NCBI GenBank assembly: GCA_963834135.1
Contig: CAWIAN010000004.1
Location: 124,001 to 188,000, forward strand
Reading direction: 5' to 3'
DNA: 64,000 bases
Origin: Bog-257 sp963834135
GTDB lineage: Bacteria; Acidobacteriota; Terriglobia; Terriglobales; Acidobacteriaceae
How positions within the stretch are numbered: the stretch's first letter is position 1; the number at the start of each line of letters is the position of its first letter. The notes under the pieces were generated by a model. The model did not search any database. It saw only the letters and a program-made list of their open reading frames with translations, and was not told where the DNA came from. This document shows, in pieces, positions 53,636 through 61,026 of the stretch. The position numbers and the translations under genes are program-made.

Positions 53636-53674
53636 GGCCCTGTAGCTCAGATGGATAGAGCAGCGGTTTCCTAA
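53636..53674 (+). tRNA. Truncated tRNA-Arg(CCU), 5' half only
   Basis: GGCCCTGTAGCTCAGATGGA, then TAGAGCAGCGGTTTCCTAA, gives a normal acceptor 5' strand, complete D-arm, 5' anticodon stem and the CCU anticodon with its loop. After loop position 38 the sequence changes to GCTAAAAGACGCC, which cannot form the anticodon or T arms. The gene is therefore broken exactly at the anticodon loop, a known crossover site of tyrosine integrases. Confidence 0.75.
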
Positions 53675-53941
53675 GCTAAAAGACGCCACCTCATCCTCCT
53701 GTATCAAAAGACTTACGTAGGGGGTTTTACCCCATTTCCCTCCGTTTTGCCCCCCAGTTTGCAGCGAGTTTGCAGTGAAAAATCAGAGCCTCTCGGGCAT
53801 AGCTGTAGGCATAGACATTTCGATCATATCCAGAACATCGAAAGCGGGTCAGATGGGGGTCTCGTTTCCGGTTCACGGCGGACAAGAATTCCGTTTGGTT
53901 TTGAAGAGGGTTTCGTGAGAACGTATGCAAATCGGTTTCGG

Positions 53942-53972
53942 GGTAGCTTGCGTTATGGCCTGTTCACAACAG
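53942..53972 (+). repeat. Palindromic element, right half, copy E7
   Basis: GGTAGCTTGCGTTATGGCC then TGTTCACAACAG, followed at 53994-54010 by a diverged second right half (GTGACCTGCGTCATAGC). It precedes the gene at 54044. Confidence 0.7.
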
Positions 53973-54043
53973 TTGTCCTCAACCGCATGAGTTGTGACCT
54001 GCGTCATAGCGTCGCGCTCGCTTCGAGGTAAAGTGATTTGAGC

Positions 54044-54481
54044 ATGGCAGTTGCTGATACCGAATGCATCGCAAGGGGCGTATTCGCCGAAATCGCCAAA
54101 CTGTTTCCGAAGCTCAATATGGTCGAAAATCGCAGTGATCCGGTAGAGATCAGCATCACCATACCAGTTCAGCCCGGCCTCTCTCACCAAGTCTGGTTGT
54201 GTCTTCAGAACGGTGATGAGCTAGGGTTTTCGGCGGGTCACTTCTACAACGAGTGGTTCCCTTGCACAAAATCGGACCGCGTGGAGAAATACTTAGATGC
54301 GGTGACCGGCTTTTTGTCAGGAAAGTACCGAATCGTTGAGCACTACAGGGGAACGAAATGCTACCGAGCCCAACTACAAAAGCCTGATGGCGACCGCTGG
54401 CATACCATTGCAAGTTGGGCTACGATTTGGATTCCGCTGTCCCTCAGGAAGGGCGTGAAAGACCTGCGGAACACTGGCTGA
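54044..54481 (+). CDS. Hypothetical protein (145 aa), array gene
   Basis: I do not recognise a family. The protein is soluble with alternating strands and helices: IARGVFAEIAKLFPKL, PVEISITIPVQPGLSHQVWL, DELGFSAGHFYNEWFPC and KYLDAVTGFLSGKYRIVEHYRG. The order resembles a small alpha/beta sandwich, as in Imm-type immunity-like proteins, but this is only an impression. ATG 54044 is preferred over TTG 54038. The stop is 9 bases before element half E8. Confidence 0.55.
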   Translation: MAVADTECIARGVFAEIAKLFPKLNMVENRSDPVEISITIPVQPGLSHQVWLCLQNGDELGFSAGHFYNEWFPCTKSDRVEKYLDAVTGFLSGKYRIVEHYRGTKCYRAQLQKPDGDRWHTIASWATIWIPLSLRKGVKDLRNTG

Positions 54482-54489
54482 TTCGGTCG

Positions 54490-54517
54490 TTGGCGAAATA
54501 TCGCCATTACACAAGTG
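54490..54517 (+). repeat. Palindromic element, left half, copy E8
   Basis: TTGGCGAAATATCGCC then ATTACACAAGTG, directly followed by GAGGAGG, the ribosome-binding site of the next gene. The right half is missing, so the next gene is fused straight onto this half. Confidence 0.75.
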
Positions 54518-54527
54518 AGGAGGCTGC

Positions 54528-54758
54528 GTGCGTTTTGTCTTCCAGTTCGTGCCAATCCGATTTGCTTTCCTATCGTGCGCCTTTTACCTCGCGCTGATTT
54601 CGGCACTGGCTATCGTGGCTGCGTTCGTCAATGTCGTAATTTTCAAGAATTGGGGGTTCAGTGCCTCGCGTGGGGCATGGCTGGTGCTCAATGCTGGCGT
54701 TTTCTTCGCTGCTTCTGCGCTGGCTTGGCGAGTGCTTTACACACGCCATCTCGGATAA
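54528..54758 (+). CDS. Small membrane protein (76 aa), array gene
   Basis: Two helices (FLSCAFYLALISALAIVAAFVNVV, about 14-37, and AWLVLNAGVFFAASALAWRVLY, about 49-70) make up most of the product. It is hydrophobic with few charges and has no known motif. The GTG start has a good GAGGAGG site that overlaps the end of element half E8. The stop is 1 base before element E9. Confidence 0.6.
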   Translation: MRFVFQFVPIRFAFLSCAFYLALISALAIVAAFVNVVIFKNWGFSASRGAWLVLNAGVFFAASALAWRVLYTRHLG

Positions 54759-54759
54759 C

Positions 54760-54844
54760 TGGCGATATATCGCCATTACACAAGTTACAGAGCCCGGTGT
54801 ATCTTTTTGGGTGTAGCTTGCGCTATCGGGCCGATTTCGCCAAA
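54760..54844 (+). repeat. Two-half palindromic element, copy E9
   Basis: The left half is TGGCGATATATCGCC then ATTACACAAGTTACAG. The right half is GGTGTAGCTTGCGCTATC then GGGCCGATTTCGCCAAA. The centre (about 54791-54808) is variable. Outer TGGCGA/TCGCCA arms also pair. Confidence 0.8.
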
Positions 54845-54898
54845 CGAGCTAATTGGCTGTTGCCGGAGTTTGGTAAGCGTCAGCATAATGAATCTGAT

Positions 54899-55342
54899 AT
54901 GAGTGACTTCGCGTCGGTTCTAATCTCTTCAGCCGTCGCCGTGCTATGGATTTCGTTGATCGCGCCGCTTCTGTGTGGGTTGTTCGGTGCGCCCTTGCCC
55001 TTTGGTTTTAGGCAACGCAGGGCCGCTATCCGCAAGTGGAGCTTCAGGCGTTATCTGTGGCTGTGGGGAGTGCTGACGTTCGGAATGGGGATGTTCTTGG
55101 GTATGGGGTTGAATCAGTACTTTGAGTGGCAGCATTGGAACTACCCTTGGCCGAAGCCGTCTATCACAGGCCGAATGCTGCTTCTTGGGACGGAATGGTC
55201 AGCATTTGGCGCAGTTTGGGGCTGGCTGACTTGGGATGGGGAGAAGCATCAAGAGTCCCTGCGCTTAGCGAATGCCCTTCTAGTTGGCGAGAAATCGCCA
55301 TTACACAAGTTACGCTGGCTGCCGGAAGCTGTTCCGGTGTAA
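54899..55342 (+). CDS. Membrane protein (147 aa), array gene with element-encoded C-terminus
   Basis: Unrecognised. It has helices SVLISSAVAVLWISLIAPLL, YLWLWGVLTFGMGMFLGMGL and LLLGTEWSAFGAVWGWLTW. A polar middle contains GFRQRRAAIRKW. The last 19 residues (VGEKSPLHKLRWLPEAVPV) and the stop are encoded by the left half and centre of element E10. The real start is ATG 54899; the frame is open far upstream only because it reads through the preceding gene and element. Confidence 0.6.
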   Translation: MSDFASVLISSAVAVLWISLIAPLLCGLFGAPLPFGFRQRRAAIRKWSFRRYLWLWGVLTFGMGMFLGMGLNQYFEWQHWNYPWPKPSITGRMLLLGTEWSAFGAVWGWLTWDGEKHQESLRLANALLVGEKSPLHKLRWLPEAVPV

Positions 55343-55370
55343 CTTGCGTTATGGCCTGTTTGCAACAGCT
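55284..55370 (+). repeat. Two-half palindromic element, copy E10
   Basis: The left half is TTGGCGAGAAATCGCC then ATTACACAAGTTAC. The centre has CTGCCGGAAGCTGTTCCGG. The right half is GTAACTTGCGTTATGGCC then TGTTTGCAACAGC. The 7-base AAGTTAC/GTAACTT core is perfect, and this is the cleanest complete copy. The preceding gene's stop codon (TAA) is inside it, at 55340-55342. Confidence 0.85.
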
Positions 55371-55397
55371 AGCGTGGTAGGGCTTGCCCGTTTCGAT

Positions 55398-56246
55398 ATG
55401 CCTAACGAAAAAACAAAGTTTCAAACCGCAAGGACACGGAAGTTCAGGGCCACTTCGCTTTCCGAAGAAGACGCACGCACAATTGGTCATATCGAGGAAT
55501 ATGGCTGCTCAGTGGTAAATGTAGAGCGCACGGAATATGGCCTTGGGTGGGCCTACACGGTAGGCGTCTTTGACACGAGCGGCGGACCCGAAATTATTAC
55601 CGTCGGATTGTTGCCGCAGACCGCTCATTCTGCGTTGAATGGGGCGGCCAAGCTAATACGAGCCGGGATCGACCTCACAGAGGGCCGACACAGTGATCTG
55701 GTCGGGCAGGTGGACTGTGAATTCCGTCCCGTCGATCCAAAGTGGATCAGACACCTCATGGGCTGGGCGCTCTGGTATTACGATCACCAAGATTTTCCTG
55801 TCATTCAGGCTGTCTATCCCGATTTGCTGAACCGGTTTCCTGAGGACAAAGGATTTGACAGTAAGTTCCGACGGCCTCTCATGCAGCCCAACGCTCAAAT
55901 GACAAAAGCCGAAAGTGACTTTTGGGCTTCAGCTGATCCGAAAAGCAGCTTATTCGACTGGAAATTCGCTGATGATCCGCATACGAGAGTCTTTCTTTCT
56001 CAGACGGTTCATAACGGAAGTGAGCCAGTTACATACGTTTCTCACGATGCCGAGGACGGCGCTTGGCAGTTCTTGGGTGACAGCATGGATGATGGTGGTG
56101 GGCCGGTAATCTCTTGCTTTCATCACCCGATCGATCGAGATGCGAGCATCTCTGAATTGGCTGACCTGCCGCTGGGTTGGTATGCCAAACGGAGCGGAGT
56201 TGGGAAACCGTGGACGCGATGGGAACACTCAAATGACAACGAGTGA
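55398..56246 (+). CDS. DUF4262-domain protein, array gene
   Basis: The 282-residue protein has a DUF4262 domain (about 22-145): IGHIEEYGCSVVNVERTEYGLGWAYTVGVFDTSGGPEIITVGL, AKLIRAGIDLTEGRH, CEFRPVDPKWIRHLM and YDHQDFPVIQAVYPD. A second part (about 185-270) carries DDPHTRVFLSQTV and GGPVISCFHHPIDRDASISELADLPLGWYAKR, as in related Acidobacteriota proteins. DUF4262 is of unknown function. ATG 55398 fits the domain start. It is the longest gene in the array and is followed 25 bases later by element half E11. Confidence 0.85.
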   Translation: MPNEKTKFQTARTRKFRATSLSEEDARTIGHIEEYGCSVVNVERTEYGLGWAYTVGVFDTSGGPEIITVGLLPQTAHSALNGAAKLIRAGIDLTEGRHSDLVGQVDCEFRPVDPKWIRHLMGWALWYYDHQDFPVIQAVYPDLLNRFPEDKGFDSKFRRPLMQPNAQMTKAESDFWASADPKSSLFDWKFADDPHTRVFLSQTVHNGSEPVTYVSHDAEDGAWQFLGDSMDDGGGPVISCFHHPIDRDASISELADLPLGWYAKRSGVGKPWTRWEHSNDNE

Positions 56247-56271
56247 GATTGATCCAATAGATGGCTGTCAG

Positions 56272-56299
56272 TTGGCGATAAATCGCCATTGCGCAAGTA
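56272..56299 (+). repeat. Palindromic element, left half, copy E11
   Basis: TTGGCGATAAATCGCC then ATTGCGCAAGTAA, right after the DUF4262 gene. No matching right half is found before the next ORF, which starts 27 bases later. Confidence 0.75.
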
Positions 56300-56326
56300 A
56301 TGCCACACGGTGCGGGGTGAACTCCG

Positions 56327-56503
56327 ATGCCTGACGAAGATCGGTTGGCGTGGTACATACTTTCGGCTACCGTGCCGTTCTACGAGAACTTAGCTGGAGT
56401 CGAGTCCAAGGTTGCCGATTGGTCAAAGGCAGACGGTTTCTGCTTCGGCAATGAGGAGGTTCAGGCTTTCATTGGAAGAACTCATCAGAGGCGAACTGGT
56501 TGA
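56327..56503 (+). CDS. Small hypothetical ORF (58 aa), array gene, possibly 5' part of a frameshifted gene
   Basis: ATG 56327 opens a product with EDRLAWYILSATVPFYENLA and KADGFCFGNEEVQAFI. It then overlaps a second frame that starts at 56451 and continues more protein-like sequence. Reading through as one frameshifted gene is plausible because neither part alone is convincing. No family is recognised. It lies 27 bases after element half E11, in the array's usual position. Confidence 0.4.
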   Translation: MPDEDRLAWYILSATVPFYENLAGVESKVADWSKADGFCFGNEEVQAFIGRTHQRRTG

Positions 56504-56672
56504 CGTATGGGAACTCGCGTCCACTTCCGCCAAGAACCGTCGAGTCAACTATGTCCCCGACGAAGCTGGACGGTTCTGGTTTCATGTCACTCGCCAAGGG
56601 CACGCAGCGTCGGCCGCTCTAACACGGAAGTTATCCAAGCCAGAGCCGGAGCAGGAACAGCCCCTTGGGTGA
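56451..56672 (+). CDS. Hypothetical ORF (73 aa), array gene, possibly 3' part of a frameshifted gene
   Basis: The product reads RFRLSLEELIRGELVDVWEL, then NRRVNYVPDEAGRFWFHVTR and an Ala/Glu/Pro tail. It overlaps the preceding ORF in the +1 frame. The TGA stop touches the start of the split palindromic element (E12a). No family is recognised, and it has no clear Shine-Dalgarno of its own. Confidence 0.4.
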   Translation: MRRFRLSLEELIRGELVDVWELASTSAKNRRVNYVPDEAGRFWFHVTRQGHAASAALTRKLSKPEPEQEQPLG

Positions 56673-56686
56673 TAGCTGTTGTAACA
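56671..56686 (+). repeat. Palindromic element, first part of the left half, copy E12a (split by intron)
   Basis: GATAGCTGTTGTAACA matches the CAACAGC-type outer arm of the element read on the other strand, as in AACTGTTGTGAATA at 58944. It is the 5' flank of the group II intron. The rest of the element resumes at 57414. Confidence 0.55.
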
Positions 56687-57413
56687 GTGCGCCGTGAAAG
56701 GCGCTGGACTTCAGCGGGTGCAACTCCCGCCCGGGAACTGGTTCGCTCCACCCGGTAGCAATCGAAGCGGCAGCGGAGGTAACAAAGCTGTCGGAGCCTT
56801 CGGTGTAAAGGGTCGCATGGCGACTCCGCGAGCGTGCAGGCCATAACGCGAGTGAACGCTGAGCAGGCCTCGAAAAAGCAATCGCAGGAGCCGACCTGAC
56901 TGTTACACAGGGAAGGCCGCCGTCGACGGAGAGGGACGAGCGAACAAGCTCTGTCAAACCTGCCGGGGTAATGGCGATGGCATGTACGCATAGGAGACCA
57001 GACGCAACACGGGAAGCCCCAGCGGTGATCGCGGTAAGGATCAACTGACAGCCCGCGAGGGACAGGTCGGGCCGTGCGGGGTGGCGGAGAGGCTTGTAGT
57101 ACCGAGGAAGTCGGGTAATGCCGATGGAGGGAAGGGGCCTCAGTTAAAGACGGGCGCAAGAAGCAACGAAGGACATGGGGATTGACGATAAGTCTATCCA
57201 CCCCGAGTAGTGTTCAGAAGTTGCAGGCGGCGTCACACAGAACATCGTGAGTCTTTTCCGAGAGCCGGATGCGGGAAATCTGCCAGTCCGGTTCGATGAG
57301 CGGGAACAGGAAACAGAACGAAGCCAAACCGGACTGAGGTGACGCGGCGAAAGCCCCGTAGAATTACCACCGGGAGACTACAGTCACTGCGCCTGTTCTC
57401 GACTCTACTCCCC
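56687..57413 (+). mobile_element. Group II intron, reverse transcriptase ORF deleted
   Basis: The 5' end is GTGCGCCGTGAAAGGCGC, the canonical group II start. It is followed by ribozyme domain I-III sequence typical of bacterial introns (GGTGCAACTCCCGC, GTGGCGGAGAGGCTTGTAGT). Domain V is the GAGCCGGATGCGGG...CCAGTCCGGTTC hairpin (about 57261-57293, with the GAAA loop and the catalytic AGC region). Domain VI ends in CGACTCTACTCCCC. Between DIII and DV only the start of a maturase remains (SLSTP, then VQKLQAAS, with stops), so the protein gene is deleted. It splits a palindromic element. Boundaries are accurate to a few bases. Confidence 0.85.
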
Positions 57414-57477
57414 ATAGCACTCATGGACCCCTGGCGGGGGTTTTGAGTGTAATGGCCTGTTATCGCCTGCCGTAGTG
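57414..57477 (+). repeat. Palindromic element, remainder, copy E12b
   Basis: ATAGCACTCATGG, then a CCCCTGGCGGGG hairpin centre, then TTTTGAGTGTAATGGCC and TGTTATCGCC. Joined to 56671-56686 it makes one whole element, as at 3178. It is the 3' flank of the intron. Confidence 0.75.
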
Positions 57478-57616
57478 CAGTGCCTGGACTAACTCCTCTG
57501 AAGTCAATCCGTTAGCCCGTAATCCAAAATTAAGTTGACCTCGGTTGCTGGTGGCGCGATATTGCCTCGCACGGCGGAGGCACGACGCCGGTAGCGCAGT
57601 GAATAGGAAGAACATC

Positions 57617-58914
57617 ATGACTGGTCCGCAACAAACGCCTTCGATTTTCGCCAGCAGCCTGCCAACAATCCTTCGCATCTGCTGCGGGGTCATCGTCGGA
57701 GCCGCGATTCTCGCCCAGGCGCAGACCTTTACGGTCTTGCACAACTTCACCGACGGCAGCGACGGGGGCGAACCGTTGGCGACACTTACCTTGGACGCCG
57801 CAGGAAACCTCTATGGGACCTCCTCGGAAGGCGGCTTGGGGAAGGAGACGGTCTGCTATCCCTTTGGTTGTGGAACGGTTTTTGAACTGAAGCGCATCCG
57901 GTCGGGCTTCATTTTTTACCCGCTTTACCTCTATCAGGGACACACGGATGGATTCGAGCCGGAAGCTCCACTGACCACAGCGCGGGACGGCTCCTTCTAC
58001 AGCTCGGTTGCCGTGGGCGGAAGCCTTGGCTGCGGCGCCATCGTCCGTCTGCAACCTCCGGTAACTACGTGTGGCAGTTCCTCATGTCTGTGGCGGAAAA
58101 CGGAGGTGTACCCCTTCCATGGAGCTGATGGATGCGACCCGTCAGGGCCGGTGATCTTCGATCAGACCGGGAACCTGTACGGCACCACGCTGAACGAAGA
58201 TGGCCAAGGTTACGGTAATGTCTGGCAGCTCAGCCCGAGCCAAGGCGGCTGGACGGAAACGGTTCTTCATAACTTCGCTCTACAAAACGGAGACGGGATA
58301 TTTCCCTTTTACGGCGGAGTGACGTTCGACAGCGCCGGCAATATCTATGGGACAGCCTCGGGCGGCGGGGATCTTAATTGCGCCCCAGGATATGGCTGCG
58401 GCATGGTGTTCAAGCTGACGCACACCGGCTCAGGGTGGACCAAAGCGACGTCTATAACTTCGAGAACGGCAGCGATGGGGCCTATCCTGCGGCAGGCGTT
58501 ATCTTCGACGACGGCAATCTCTATGGCGGTACCAGTAGTGGTGGCATAGGCGCCGGCGGGACAGTCTTCGAGTTGTCTCCTTCGAGCGGCGGCGGCTATT
58601 GGAATTTCACTCTGCTTTACAGCATCTTCAGCCAGGGTGGCGACCCTGAAGTCTTCAGCAATCTGGTTATGGACCGAGAGGGCAACATGTACGGCACCAC
58701 CCGTGCGGGTGGAACCTACCAGGAGGGCTCCGTCTTTAAGCTGACTCCTTCGGCCGGAGGCTGGATCTACTCCACCTTACATAGCTTCAGCTGTTCCACA
58801 GATGGGTGTGGTCCGTGGGGAGGCGTAACCGTCGACGCCGCCGGCAATCTCTACGGCACGACCGGGGGTGGCGGCAGTAGTTCCTATGGCACAGTGTGGG
58901 AGATCACGCCGTAA
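57617..58914 (+). pseudogene. Secreted GloVer repeat protein 3, frameshifted
   Basis: The signal peptide (SLPTILRICCGVIVGAAILAQ) and GloVer repeats (GNLYGTSSEGG, GNLYGTTLNEDG, GNIYGTASGGG) read well to about 58440, then shift frame. The other frame continues the same repeats (DGNLYGGTSSGG, GNMYGTTRAGG, GNLYGTTGGGG) to the family end CGTVWEITP-like GTVWEITP. Adding one A in the AAA at 58442-58446 would restore one protein of about 432 residues. Thus it is a recent pseudogene or a sequencing error. It follows E12b and is followed by E13. Confidence 0.85.
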
Positions 58915-58943
58915 CGGAAACGCGAGGAGTGGAGTTTTGCGGT

Positions 58944-58977
58944 AACTGTTGTGAATACCCATAGCGCAAGTGACGCT
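58944..58977 (+). repeat. Palindromic element, left half, copy E13
   Basis: AACTGTTGTGAATACCC then ATAGCGCAAGTGACGC, 30 bases after the third GloVer gene. It uses the CAACAG-type outer arm. It aligns with the intron-split copy and marks the right-hand end of the array. Confidence 0.65.
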
Positions 58978-59690
58978 GCGTGGGGCCAAACCTGCCCACG
59001 CTCTTCGAGATTCGGCACAAACATCCAATGGAAGCGGGCAGGGCTTTCGCGCTACTATTCCGGCAGCTTCTGCGGAACCGGGTCATCGGAGTGTTTCCGT
59101 GGGAGCGGAGAGGGGATGCCTAAGCGGGGCCTCTCTCTTCCTTGAACGCATCCAAACCCCGTACTTTATGTCCACGCTGCACTGTGTCTCCTTGCAACGG
59201 CCCGATCTGCGCCCTTAACGCGATCATCTCATTTCGGTCAATCCTCACCATCTGGTTGGTAACAAGGCTTTTAGCGTTTGGGAAAATCGACGGAAAGCTG
59301 GAGACGAGACGAGGCTTCCCCAAGTCTAGGCCGTCGTCCTATACGTTACCTAAGAAAAAATCTTGTTCCCGAGGGAAAATAAGGGCCTCTGCGCTGTATA
59401 ATAATACGTACAAGTTTTTGCGGCCTGTATGCCTGAGAGCAATTCCCCGCGGATAGTCCAACCAGAGCCCACTCTTAGGCTATACGTCCTCGAACTCTCC
59501 CCCTGTGCCTCCTAGAGGGGGTTCAGCTCCCCGTAATACCTCCAGCTGCCTAACGTCCCTTTCAATGCATTACTTCTCAACCGAACGTCTACAACTTGCC
59601 ATCTTTATCCATGCATCTGGACGGCTCTCCGCCCGGACAGACCGCGATCAGGAAACCCCCTCTCAAACACTAATCGACAGGAAATAGACC
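58978..59690. other. Region without a supported gene at the start of the lower-GC segment
   Basis: The 713 bases contain only short ORFs that lack recognisable features (59120-59323 minus, 59505-59687 plus). A TGTATAAT block (about 59394-59401) resembles a promoter -10 but has no good -35 partner. AT content rises from about 59,340. I see nothing else definite. Confidence 0.4.
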
Positions 59691-59978
59691 ATGACCGATG
59701 ATTCGTACGTAACCACCGAACTAGAAATCGCAAGCTTCCTCAGAGCGACTGGCCAACCGCTTCTTAGCGCCCTCCCCCGGGGCAAACTCATCGAGTTTCA
59801 TTTCCCACGAACAGCATTGGATGCAGTAGACAACTATTTTGCGGGACATCAAATCTCCGCCAGAGAGCTTTTCGAGGCTCATCGGAGCCTTAGGGCCCTA
59901 ATTCAACAAGTCAAAGAACGTCAATCCCAATCAGATCGGAACGGACACAATGTCAAACGAGAATCAAGTCGGTACTAG
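59691..59978 (+). CDS. DUF5659-like small protein
   Basis: The 95-residue product reads TTELEIASFLRATGQPLLS, then KLIEFHFPRTALDAVDNYFAG, HQISARELFEAHRSLRALIQQ. The order (a short N-terminal strand-helix, a GHxL-like turn, a helical C-terminus) is like DUF5659 proteins of mobile elements; the match is not certain. ATG 59691 follows GGAAATAG. It overlaps the AAA ATPase gene by 29 bases, so they are coupled. Confidence 0.65.
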   Translation: MTDDSYVTTELEIASFLRATGQPLLSALPRGKLIEFHFPRTALDAVDNYFAGHQISARELFEAHRSLRALIQQVKERQSQSDRNGHNVKRESSRY

Positions 59979-61026
59979 CTTCACCGGAATTTATAACTTC
60001 AAGGATTTCATGTCACTTTCTTTGGAAAAACCAAAACCCGCTGTTGCAGGGCTTCTCTTCGAGGGCCAGACAACGATGCTGGCCGGAAGGTTCGCCGTCG
60101 GAAAAACACTGCTCACAACCCAAATGGCGGTGCACTTGGCGGCGGGCAAGGAGTTCTTGGGGCGAAAAGTAGACCACCCGTACAAAGTCGCCTTCATTGA
60201 CTGCGAGAACGGCCCTTCAGAGATTCAGTCTCGATGGCAGAAACAGATAGAAGGCGCAAAGCTCAGTCCTGAGGAGCGAATCTTGGTTAATACGAACTGC
60301 CTTTACGCAAATGCGCGAGACGTAGAAGCTAGCCTCTACGGTTTACAACTGGAACGTGGGAAGACAGGACATCTGGAGGAGTTTCTGACGTCTTCTGAGC
60401 CTGAGCTTGTAATTGTGGATAATCTGGGCCGGGTCATACATGGCGACTTGGAGAAAACTGAGGATGTGACGAGCTTTTTCAAGGTTGTGCAGGAGGTCAA
60501 AGAGCGTTGTCCCTCGGTGAAGATGTTTCTGTTTCTGCATCACATCAAGAAGCCTTCAGATCACGGGGAAAGATGTACGTTGTTTCAATCTCCATATGAG
60601 TATTTGACTCAGATGCGTGGAAGTGGAAGACTGCTCGACTTCAGTGAGGGTCGGTTTGCGCTTGCCGAGGAAAAGCTTAGCAATGGCACTTTTTGTGTGC
60701 TCAATGGTATAGCAAGAAGCGCCCAAGTGACCCCGATTGTGCTGGAGAGAGATGAGAACTCGTTATCATTCCAGTTCGTCGAGGATAAACGGTTTTTGCT
60801 TGATACATTGTTCTCGGATCGCCCCAAGGGCAGAGAGCTGATTGATACGATGATGAAGACGCGTTCTAACCAATATACGTTTACCCAGCTAACCACCTTG
60901 AAAGACAACGAAGGCAAGCTTTTCAATAAGGGAACCGTCTCGTCAACCCTTGCCCTCGGAGTAGCCAATGGCTTGATCGGCCATGAAAACGACGGTACCT
61001 ACAAAATTGCAGAAACGCTGTACTAG
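59950..61026 (+). CDS. RepA-like AAA ATPase (AAA_25/RecA-like)
   Basis: The 358-residue protein has TTMLAGRFAVGKTLLTTQMA (Walker A variant GRFAVGKT, about residues 44-51), VAFIDCENGPSEIQSRW, Walker B ELVIVDNLGRVIHGDLE (about 152-168), FLFLHHIKKPSDHG and MRGSGRLLDFSEG. The C-terminal 100 residues end in a winged-helix-like part. This is the hexameric RepA/RSF1010-like helicase or KaiC-type fold found in plasmids and integrative elements. The overlap with the upstream small gene and the TGTAC cluster after it suit a replication module. Confidence 0.85.
   Translation: MSNENQVGTSFTGIYNFKDFMSLSLEKPKPAVAGLLFEGQTTMLAGRFAVGKTLLTTQMAVHLAAGKEFLGRKVDHPYKVAFIDCENGPSEIQSRWQKQIEGAKLSPEERILVNTNCLYANARDVEASLYGLQLERGKTGHLEEFLTSSEPELVIVDNLGRVIHGDLEKTEDVTSFFKVVQEVKERCPSVKMFLFLHHIKKPSDHGERCTLFQSPYEYLTQMRGSGRLLDFSEGRFALAEEKLSNGTFCVLNGIARSAQVTPIVLERDENSLSFQFVEDKRFLLDTLFSDRPKGRELIDTMMKTRSNQYTFTQLTTLKDNEGKLFNKGTVSSTLALGVANGLIGHENDGTYKIAETLY

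Larger units (their letters stand above)
53330..54043. other. Array spacer with no clear gene
   Basis: The 714-base stretch has element half E6 (53382-53410), a 5'-half tRNA-Arg fragment (53636-53674), and element half E7 (53942-53972). Short ORFs here overlap the repeats and look like shadows. Sequence after the tRNA break (TTTGCAGCGAGTTTGCAGTG, about 53758-53777) resembles the kind of DNA found beside integrase attachment sites, but I cannot confirm it. Confidence 0.45.

Noticed and set aside
53747..54031. 94-residue plus-strand ORF and its minus-strand counterpart around element half E7
   Set aside because: Both frames read through the palindromic element, so their length comes from the repeat and not from a gene.
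54515..55342. A 275-residue single ORF spanning two array genes
   Set aside because: Its first half is a wrong-frame reading of the 54528-54758 gene and element E9; the real gene starts at 54899.
56587..57201. Long minus-strand ORF across the group II intron
   Set aside because: The plus-strand ribozyme domains explain this sequence; GC-rich structured RNA often gives open antisense frames.
52417..57477. Calling the palindromic elements canonical integron attC sites
   Set aside because: The left box lacks the required AAC and the right box is GTTATGG instead of GTTRRRY; conservation also extends outside the boxes, and no integrase gene is visible.
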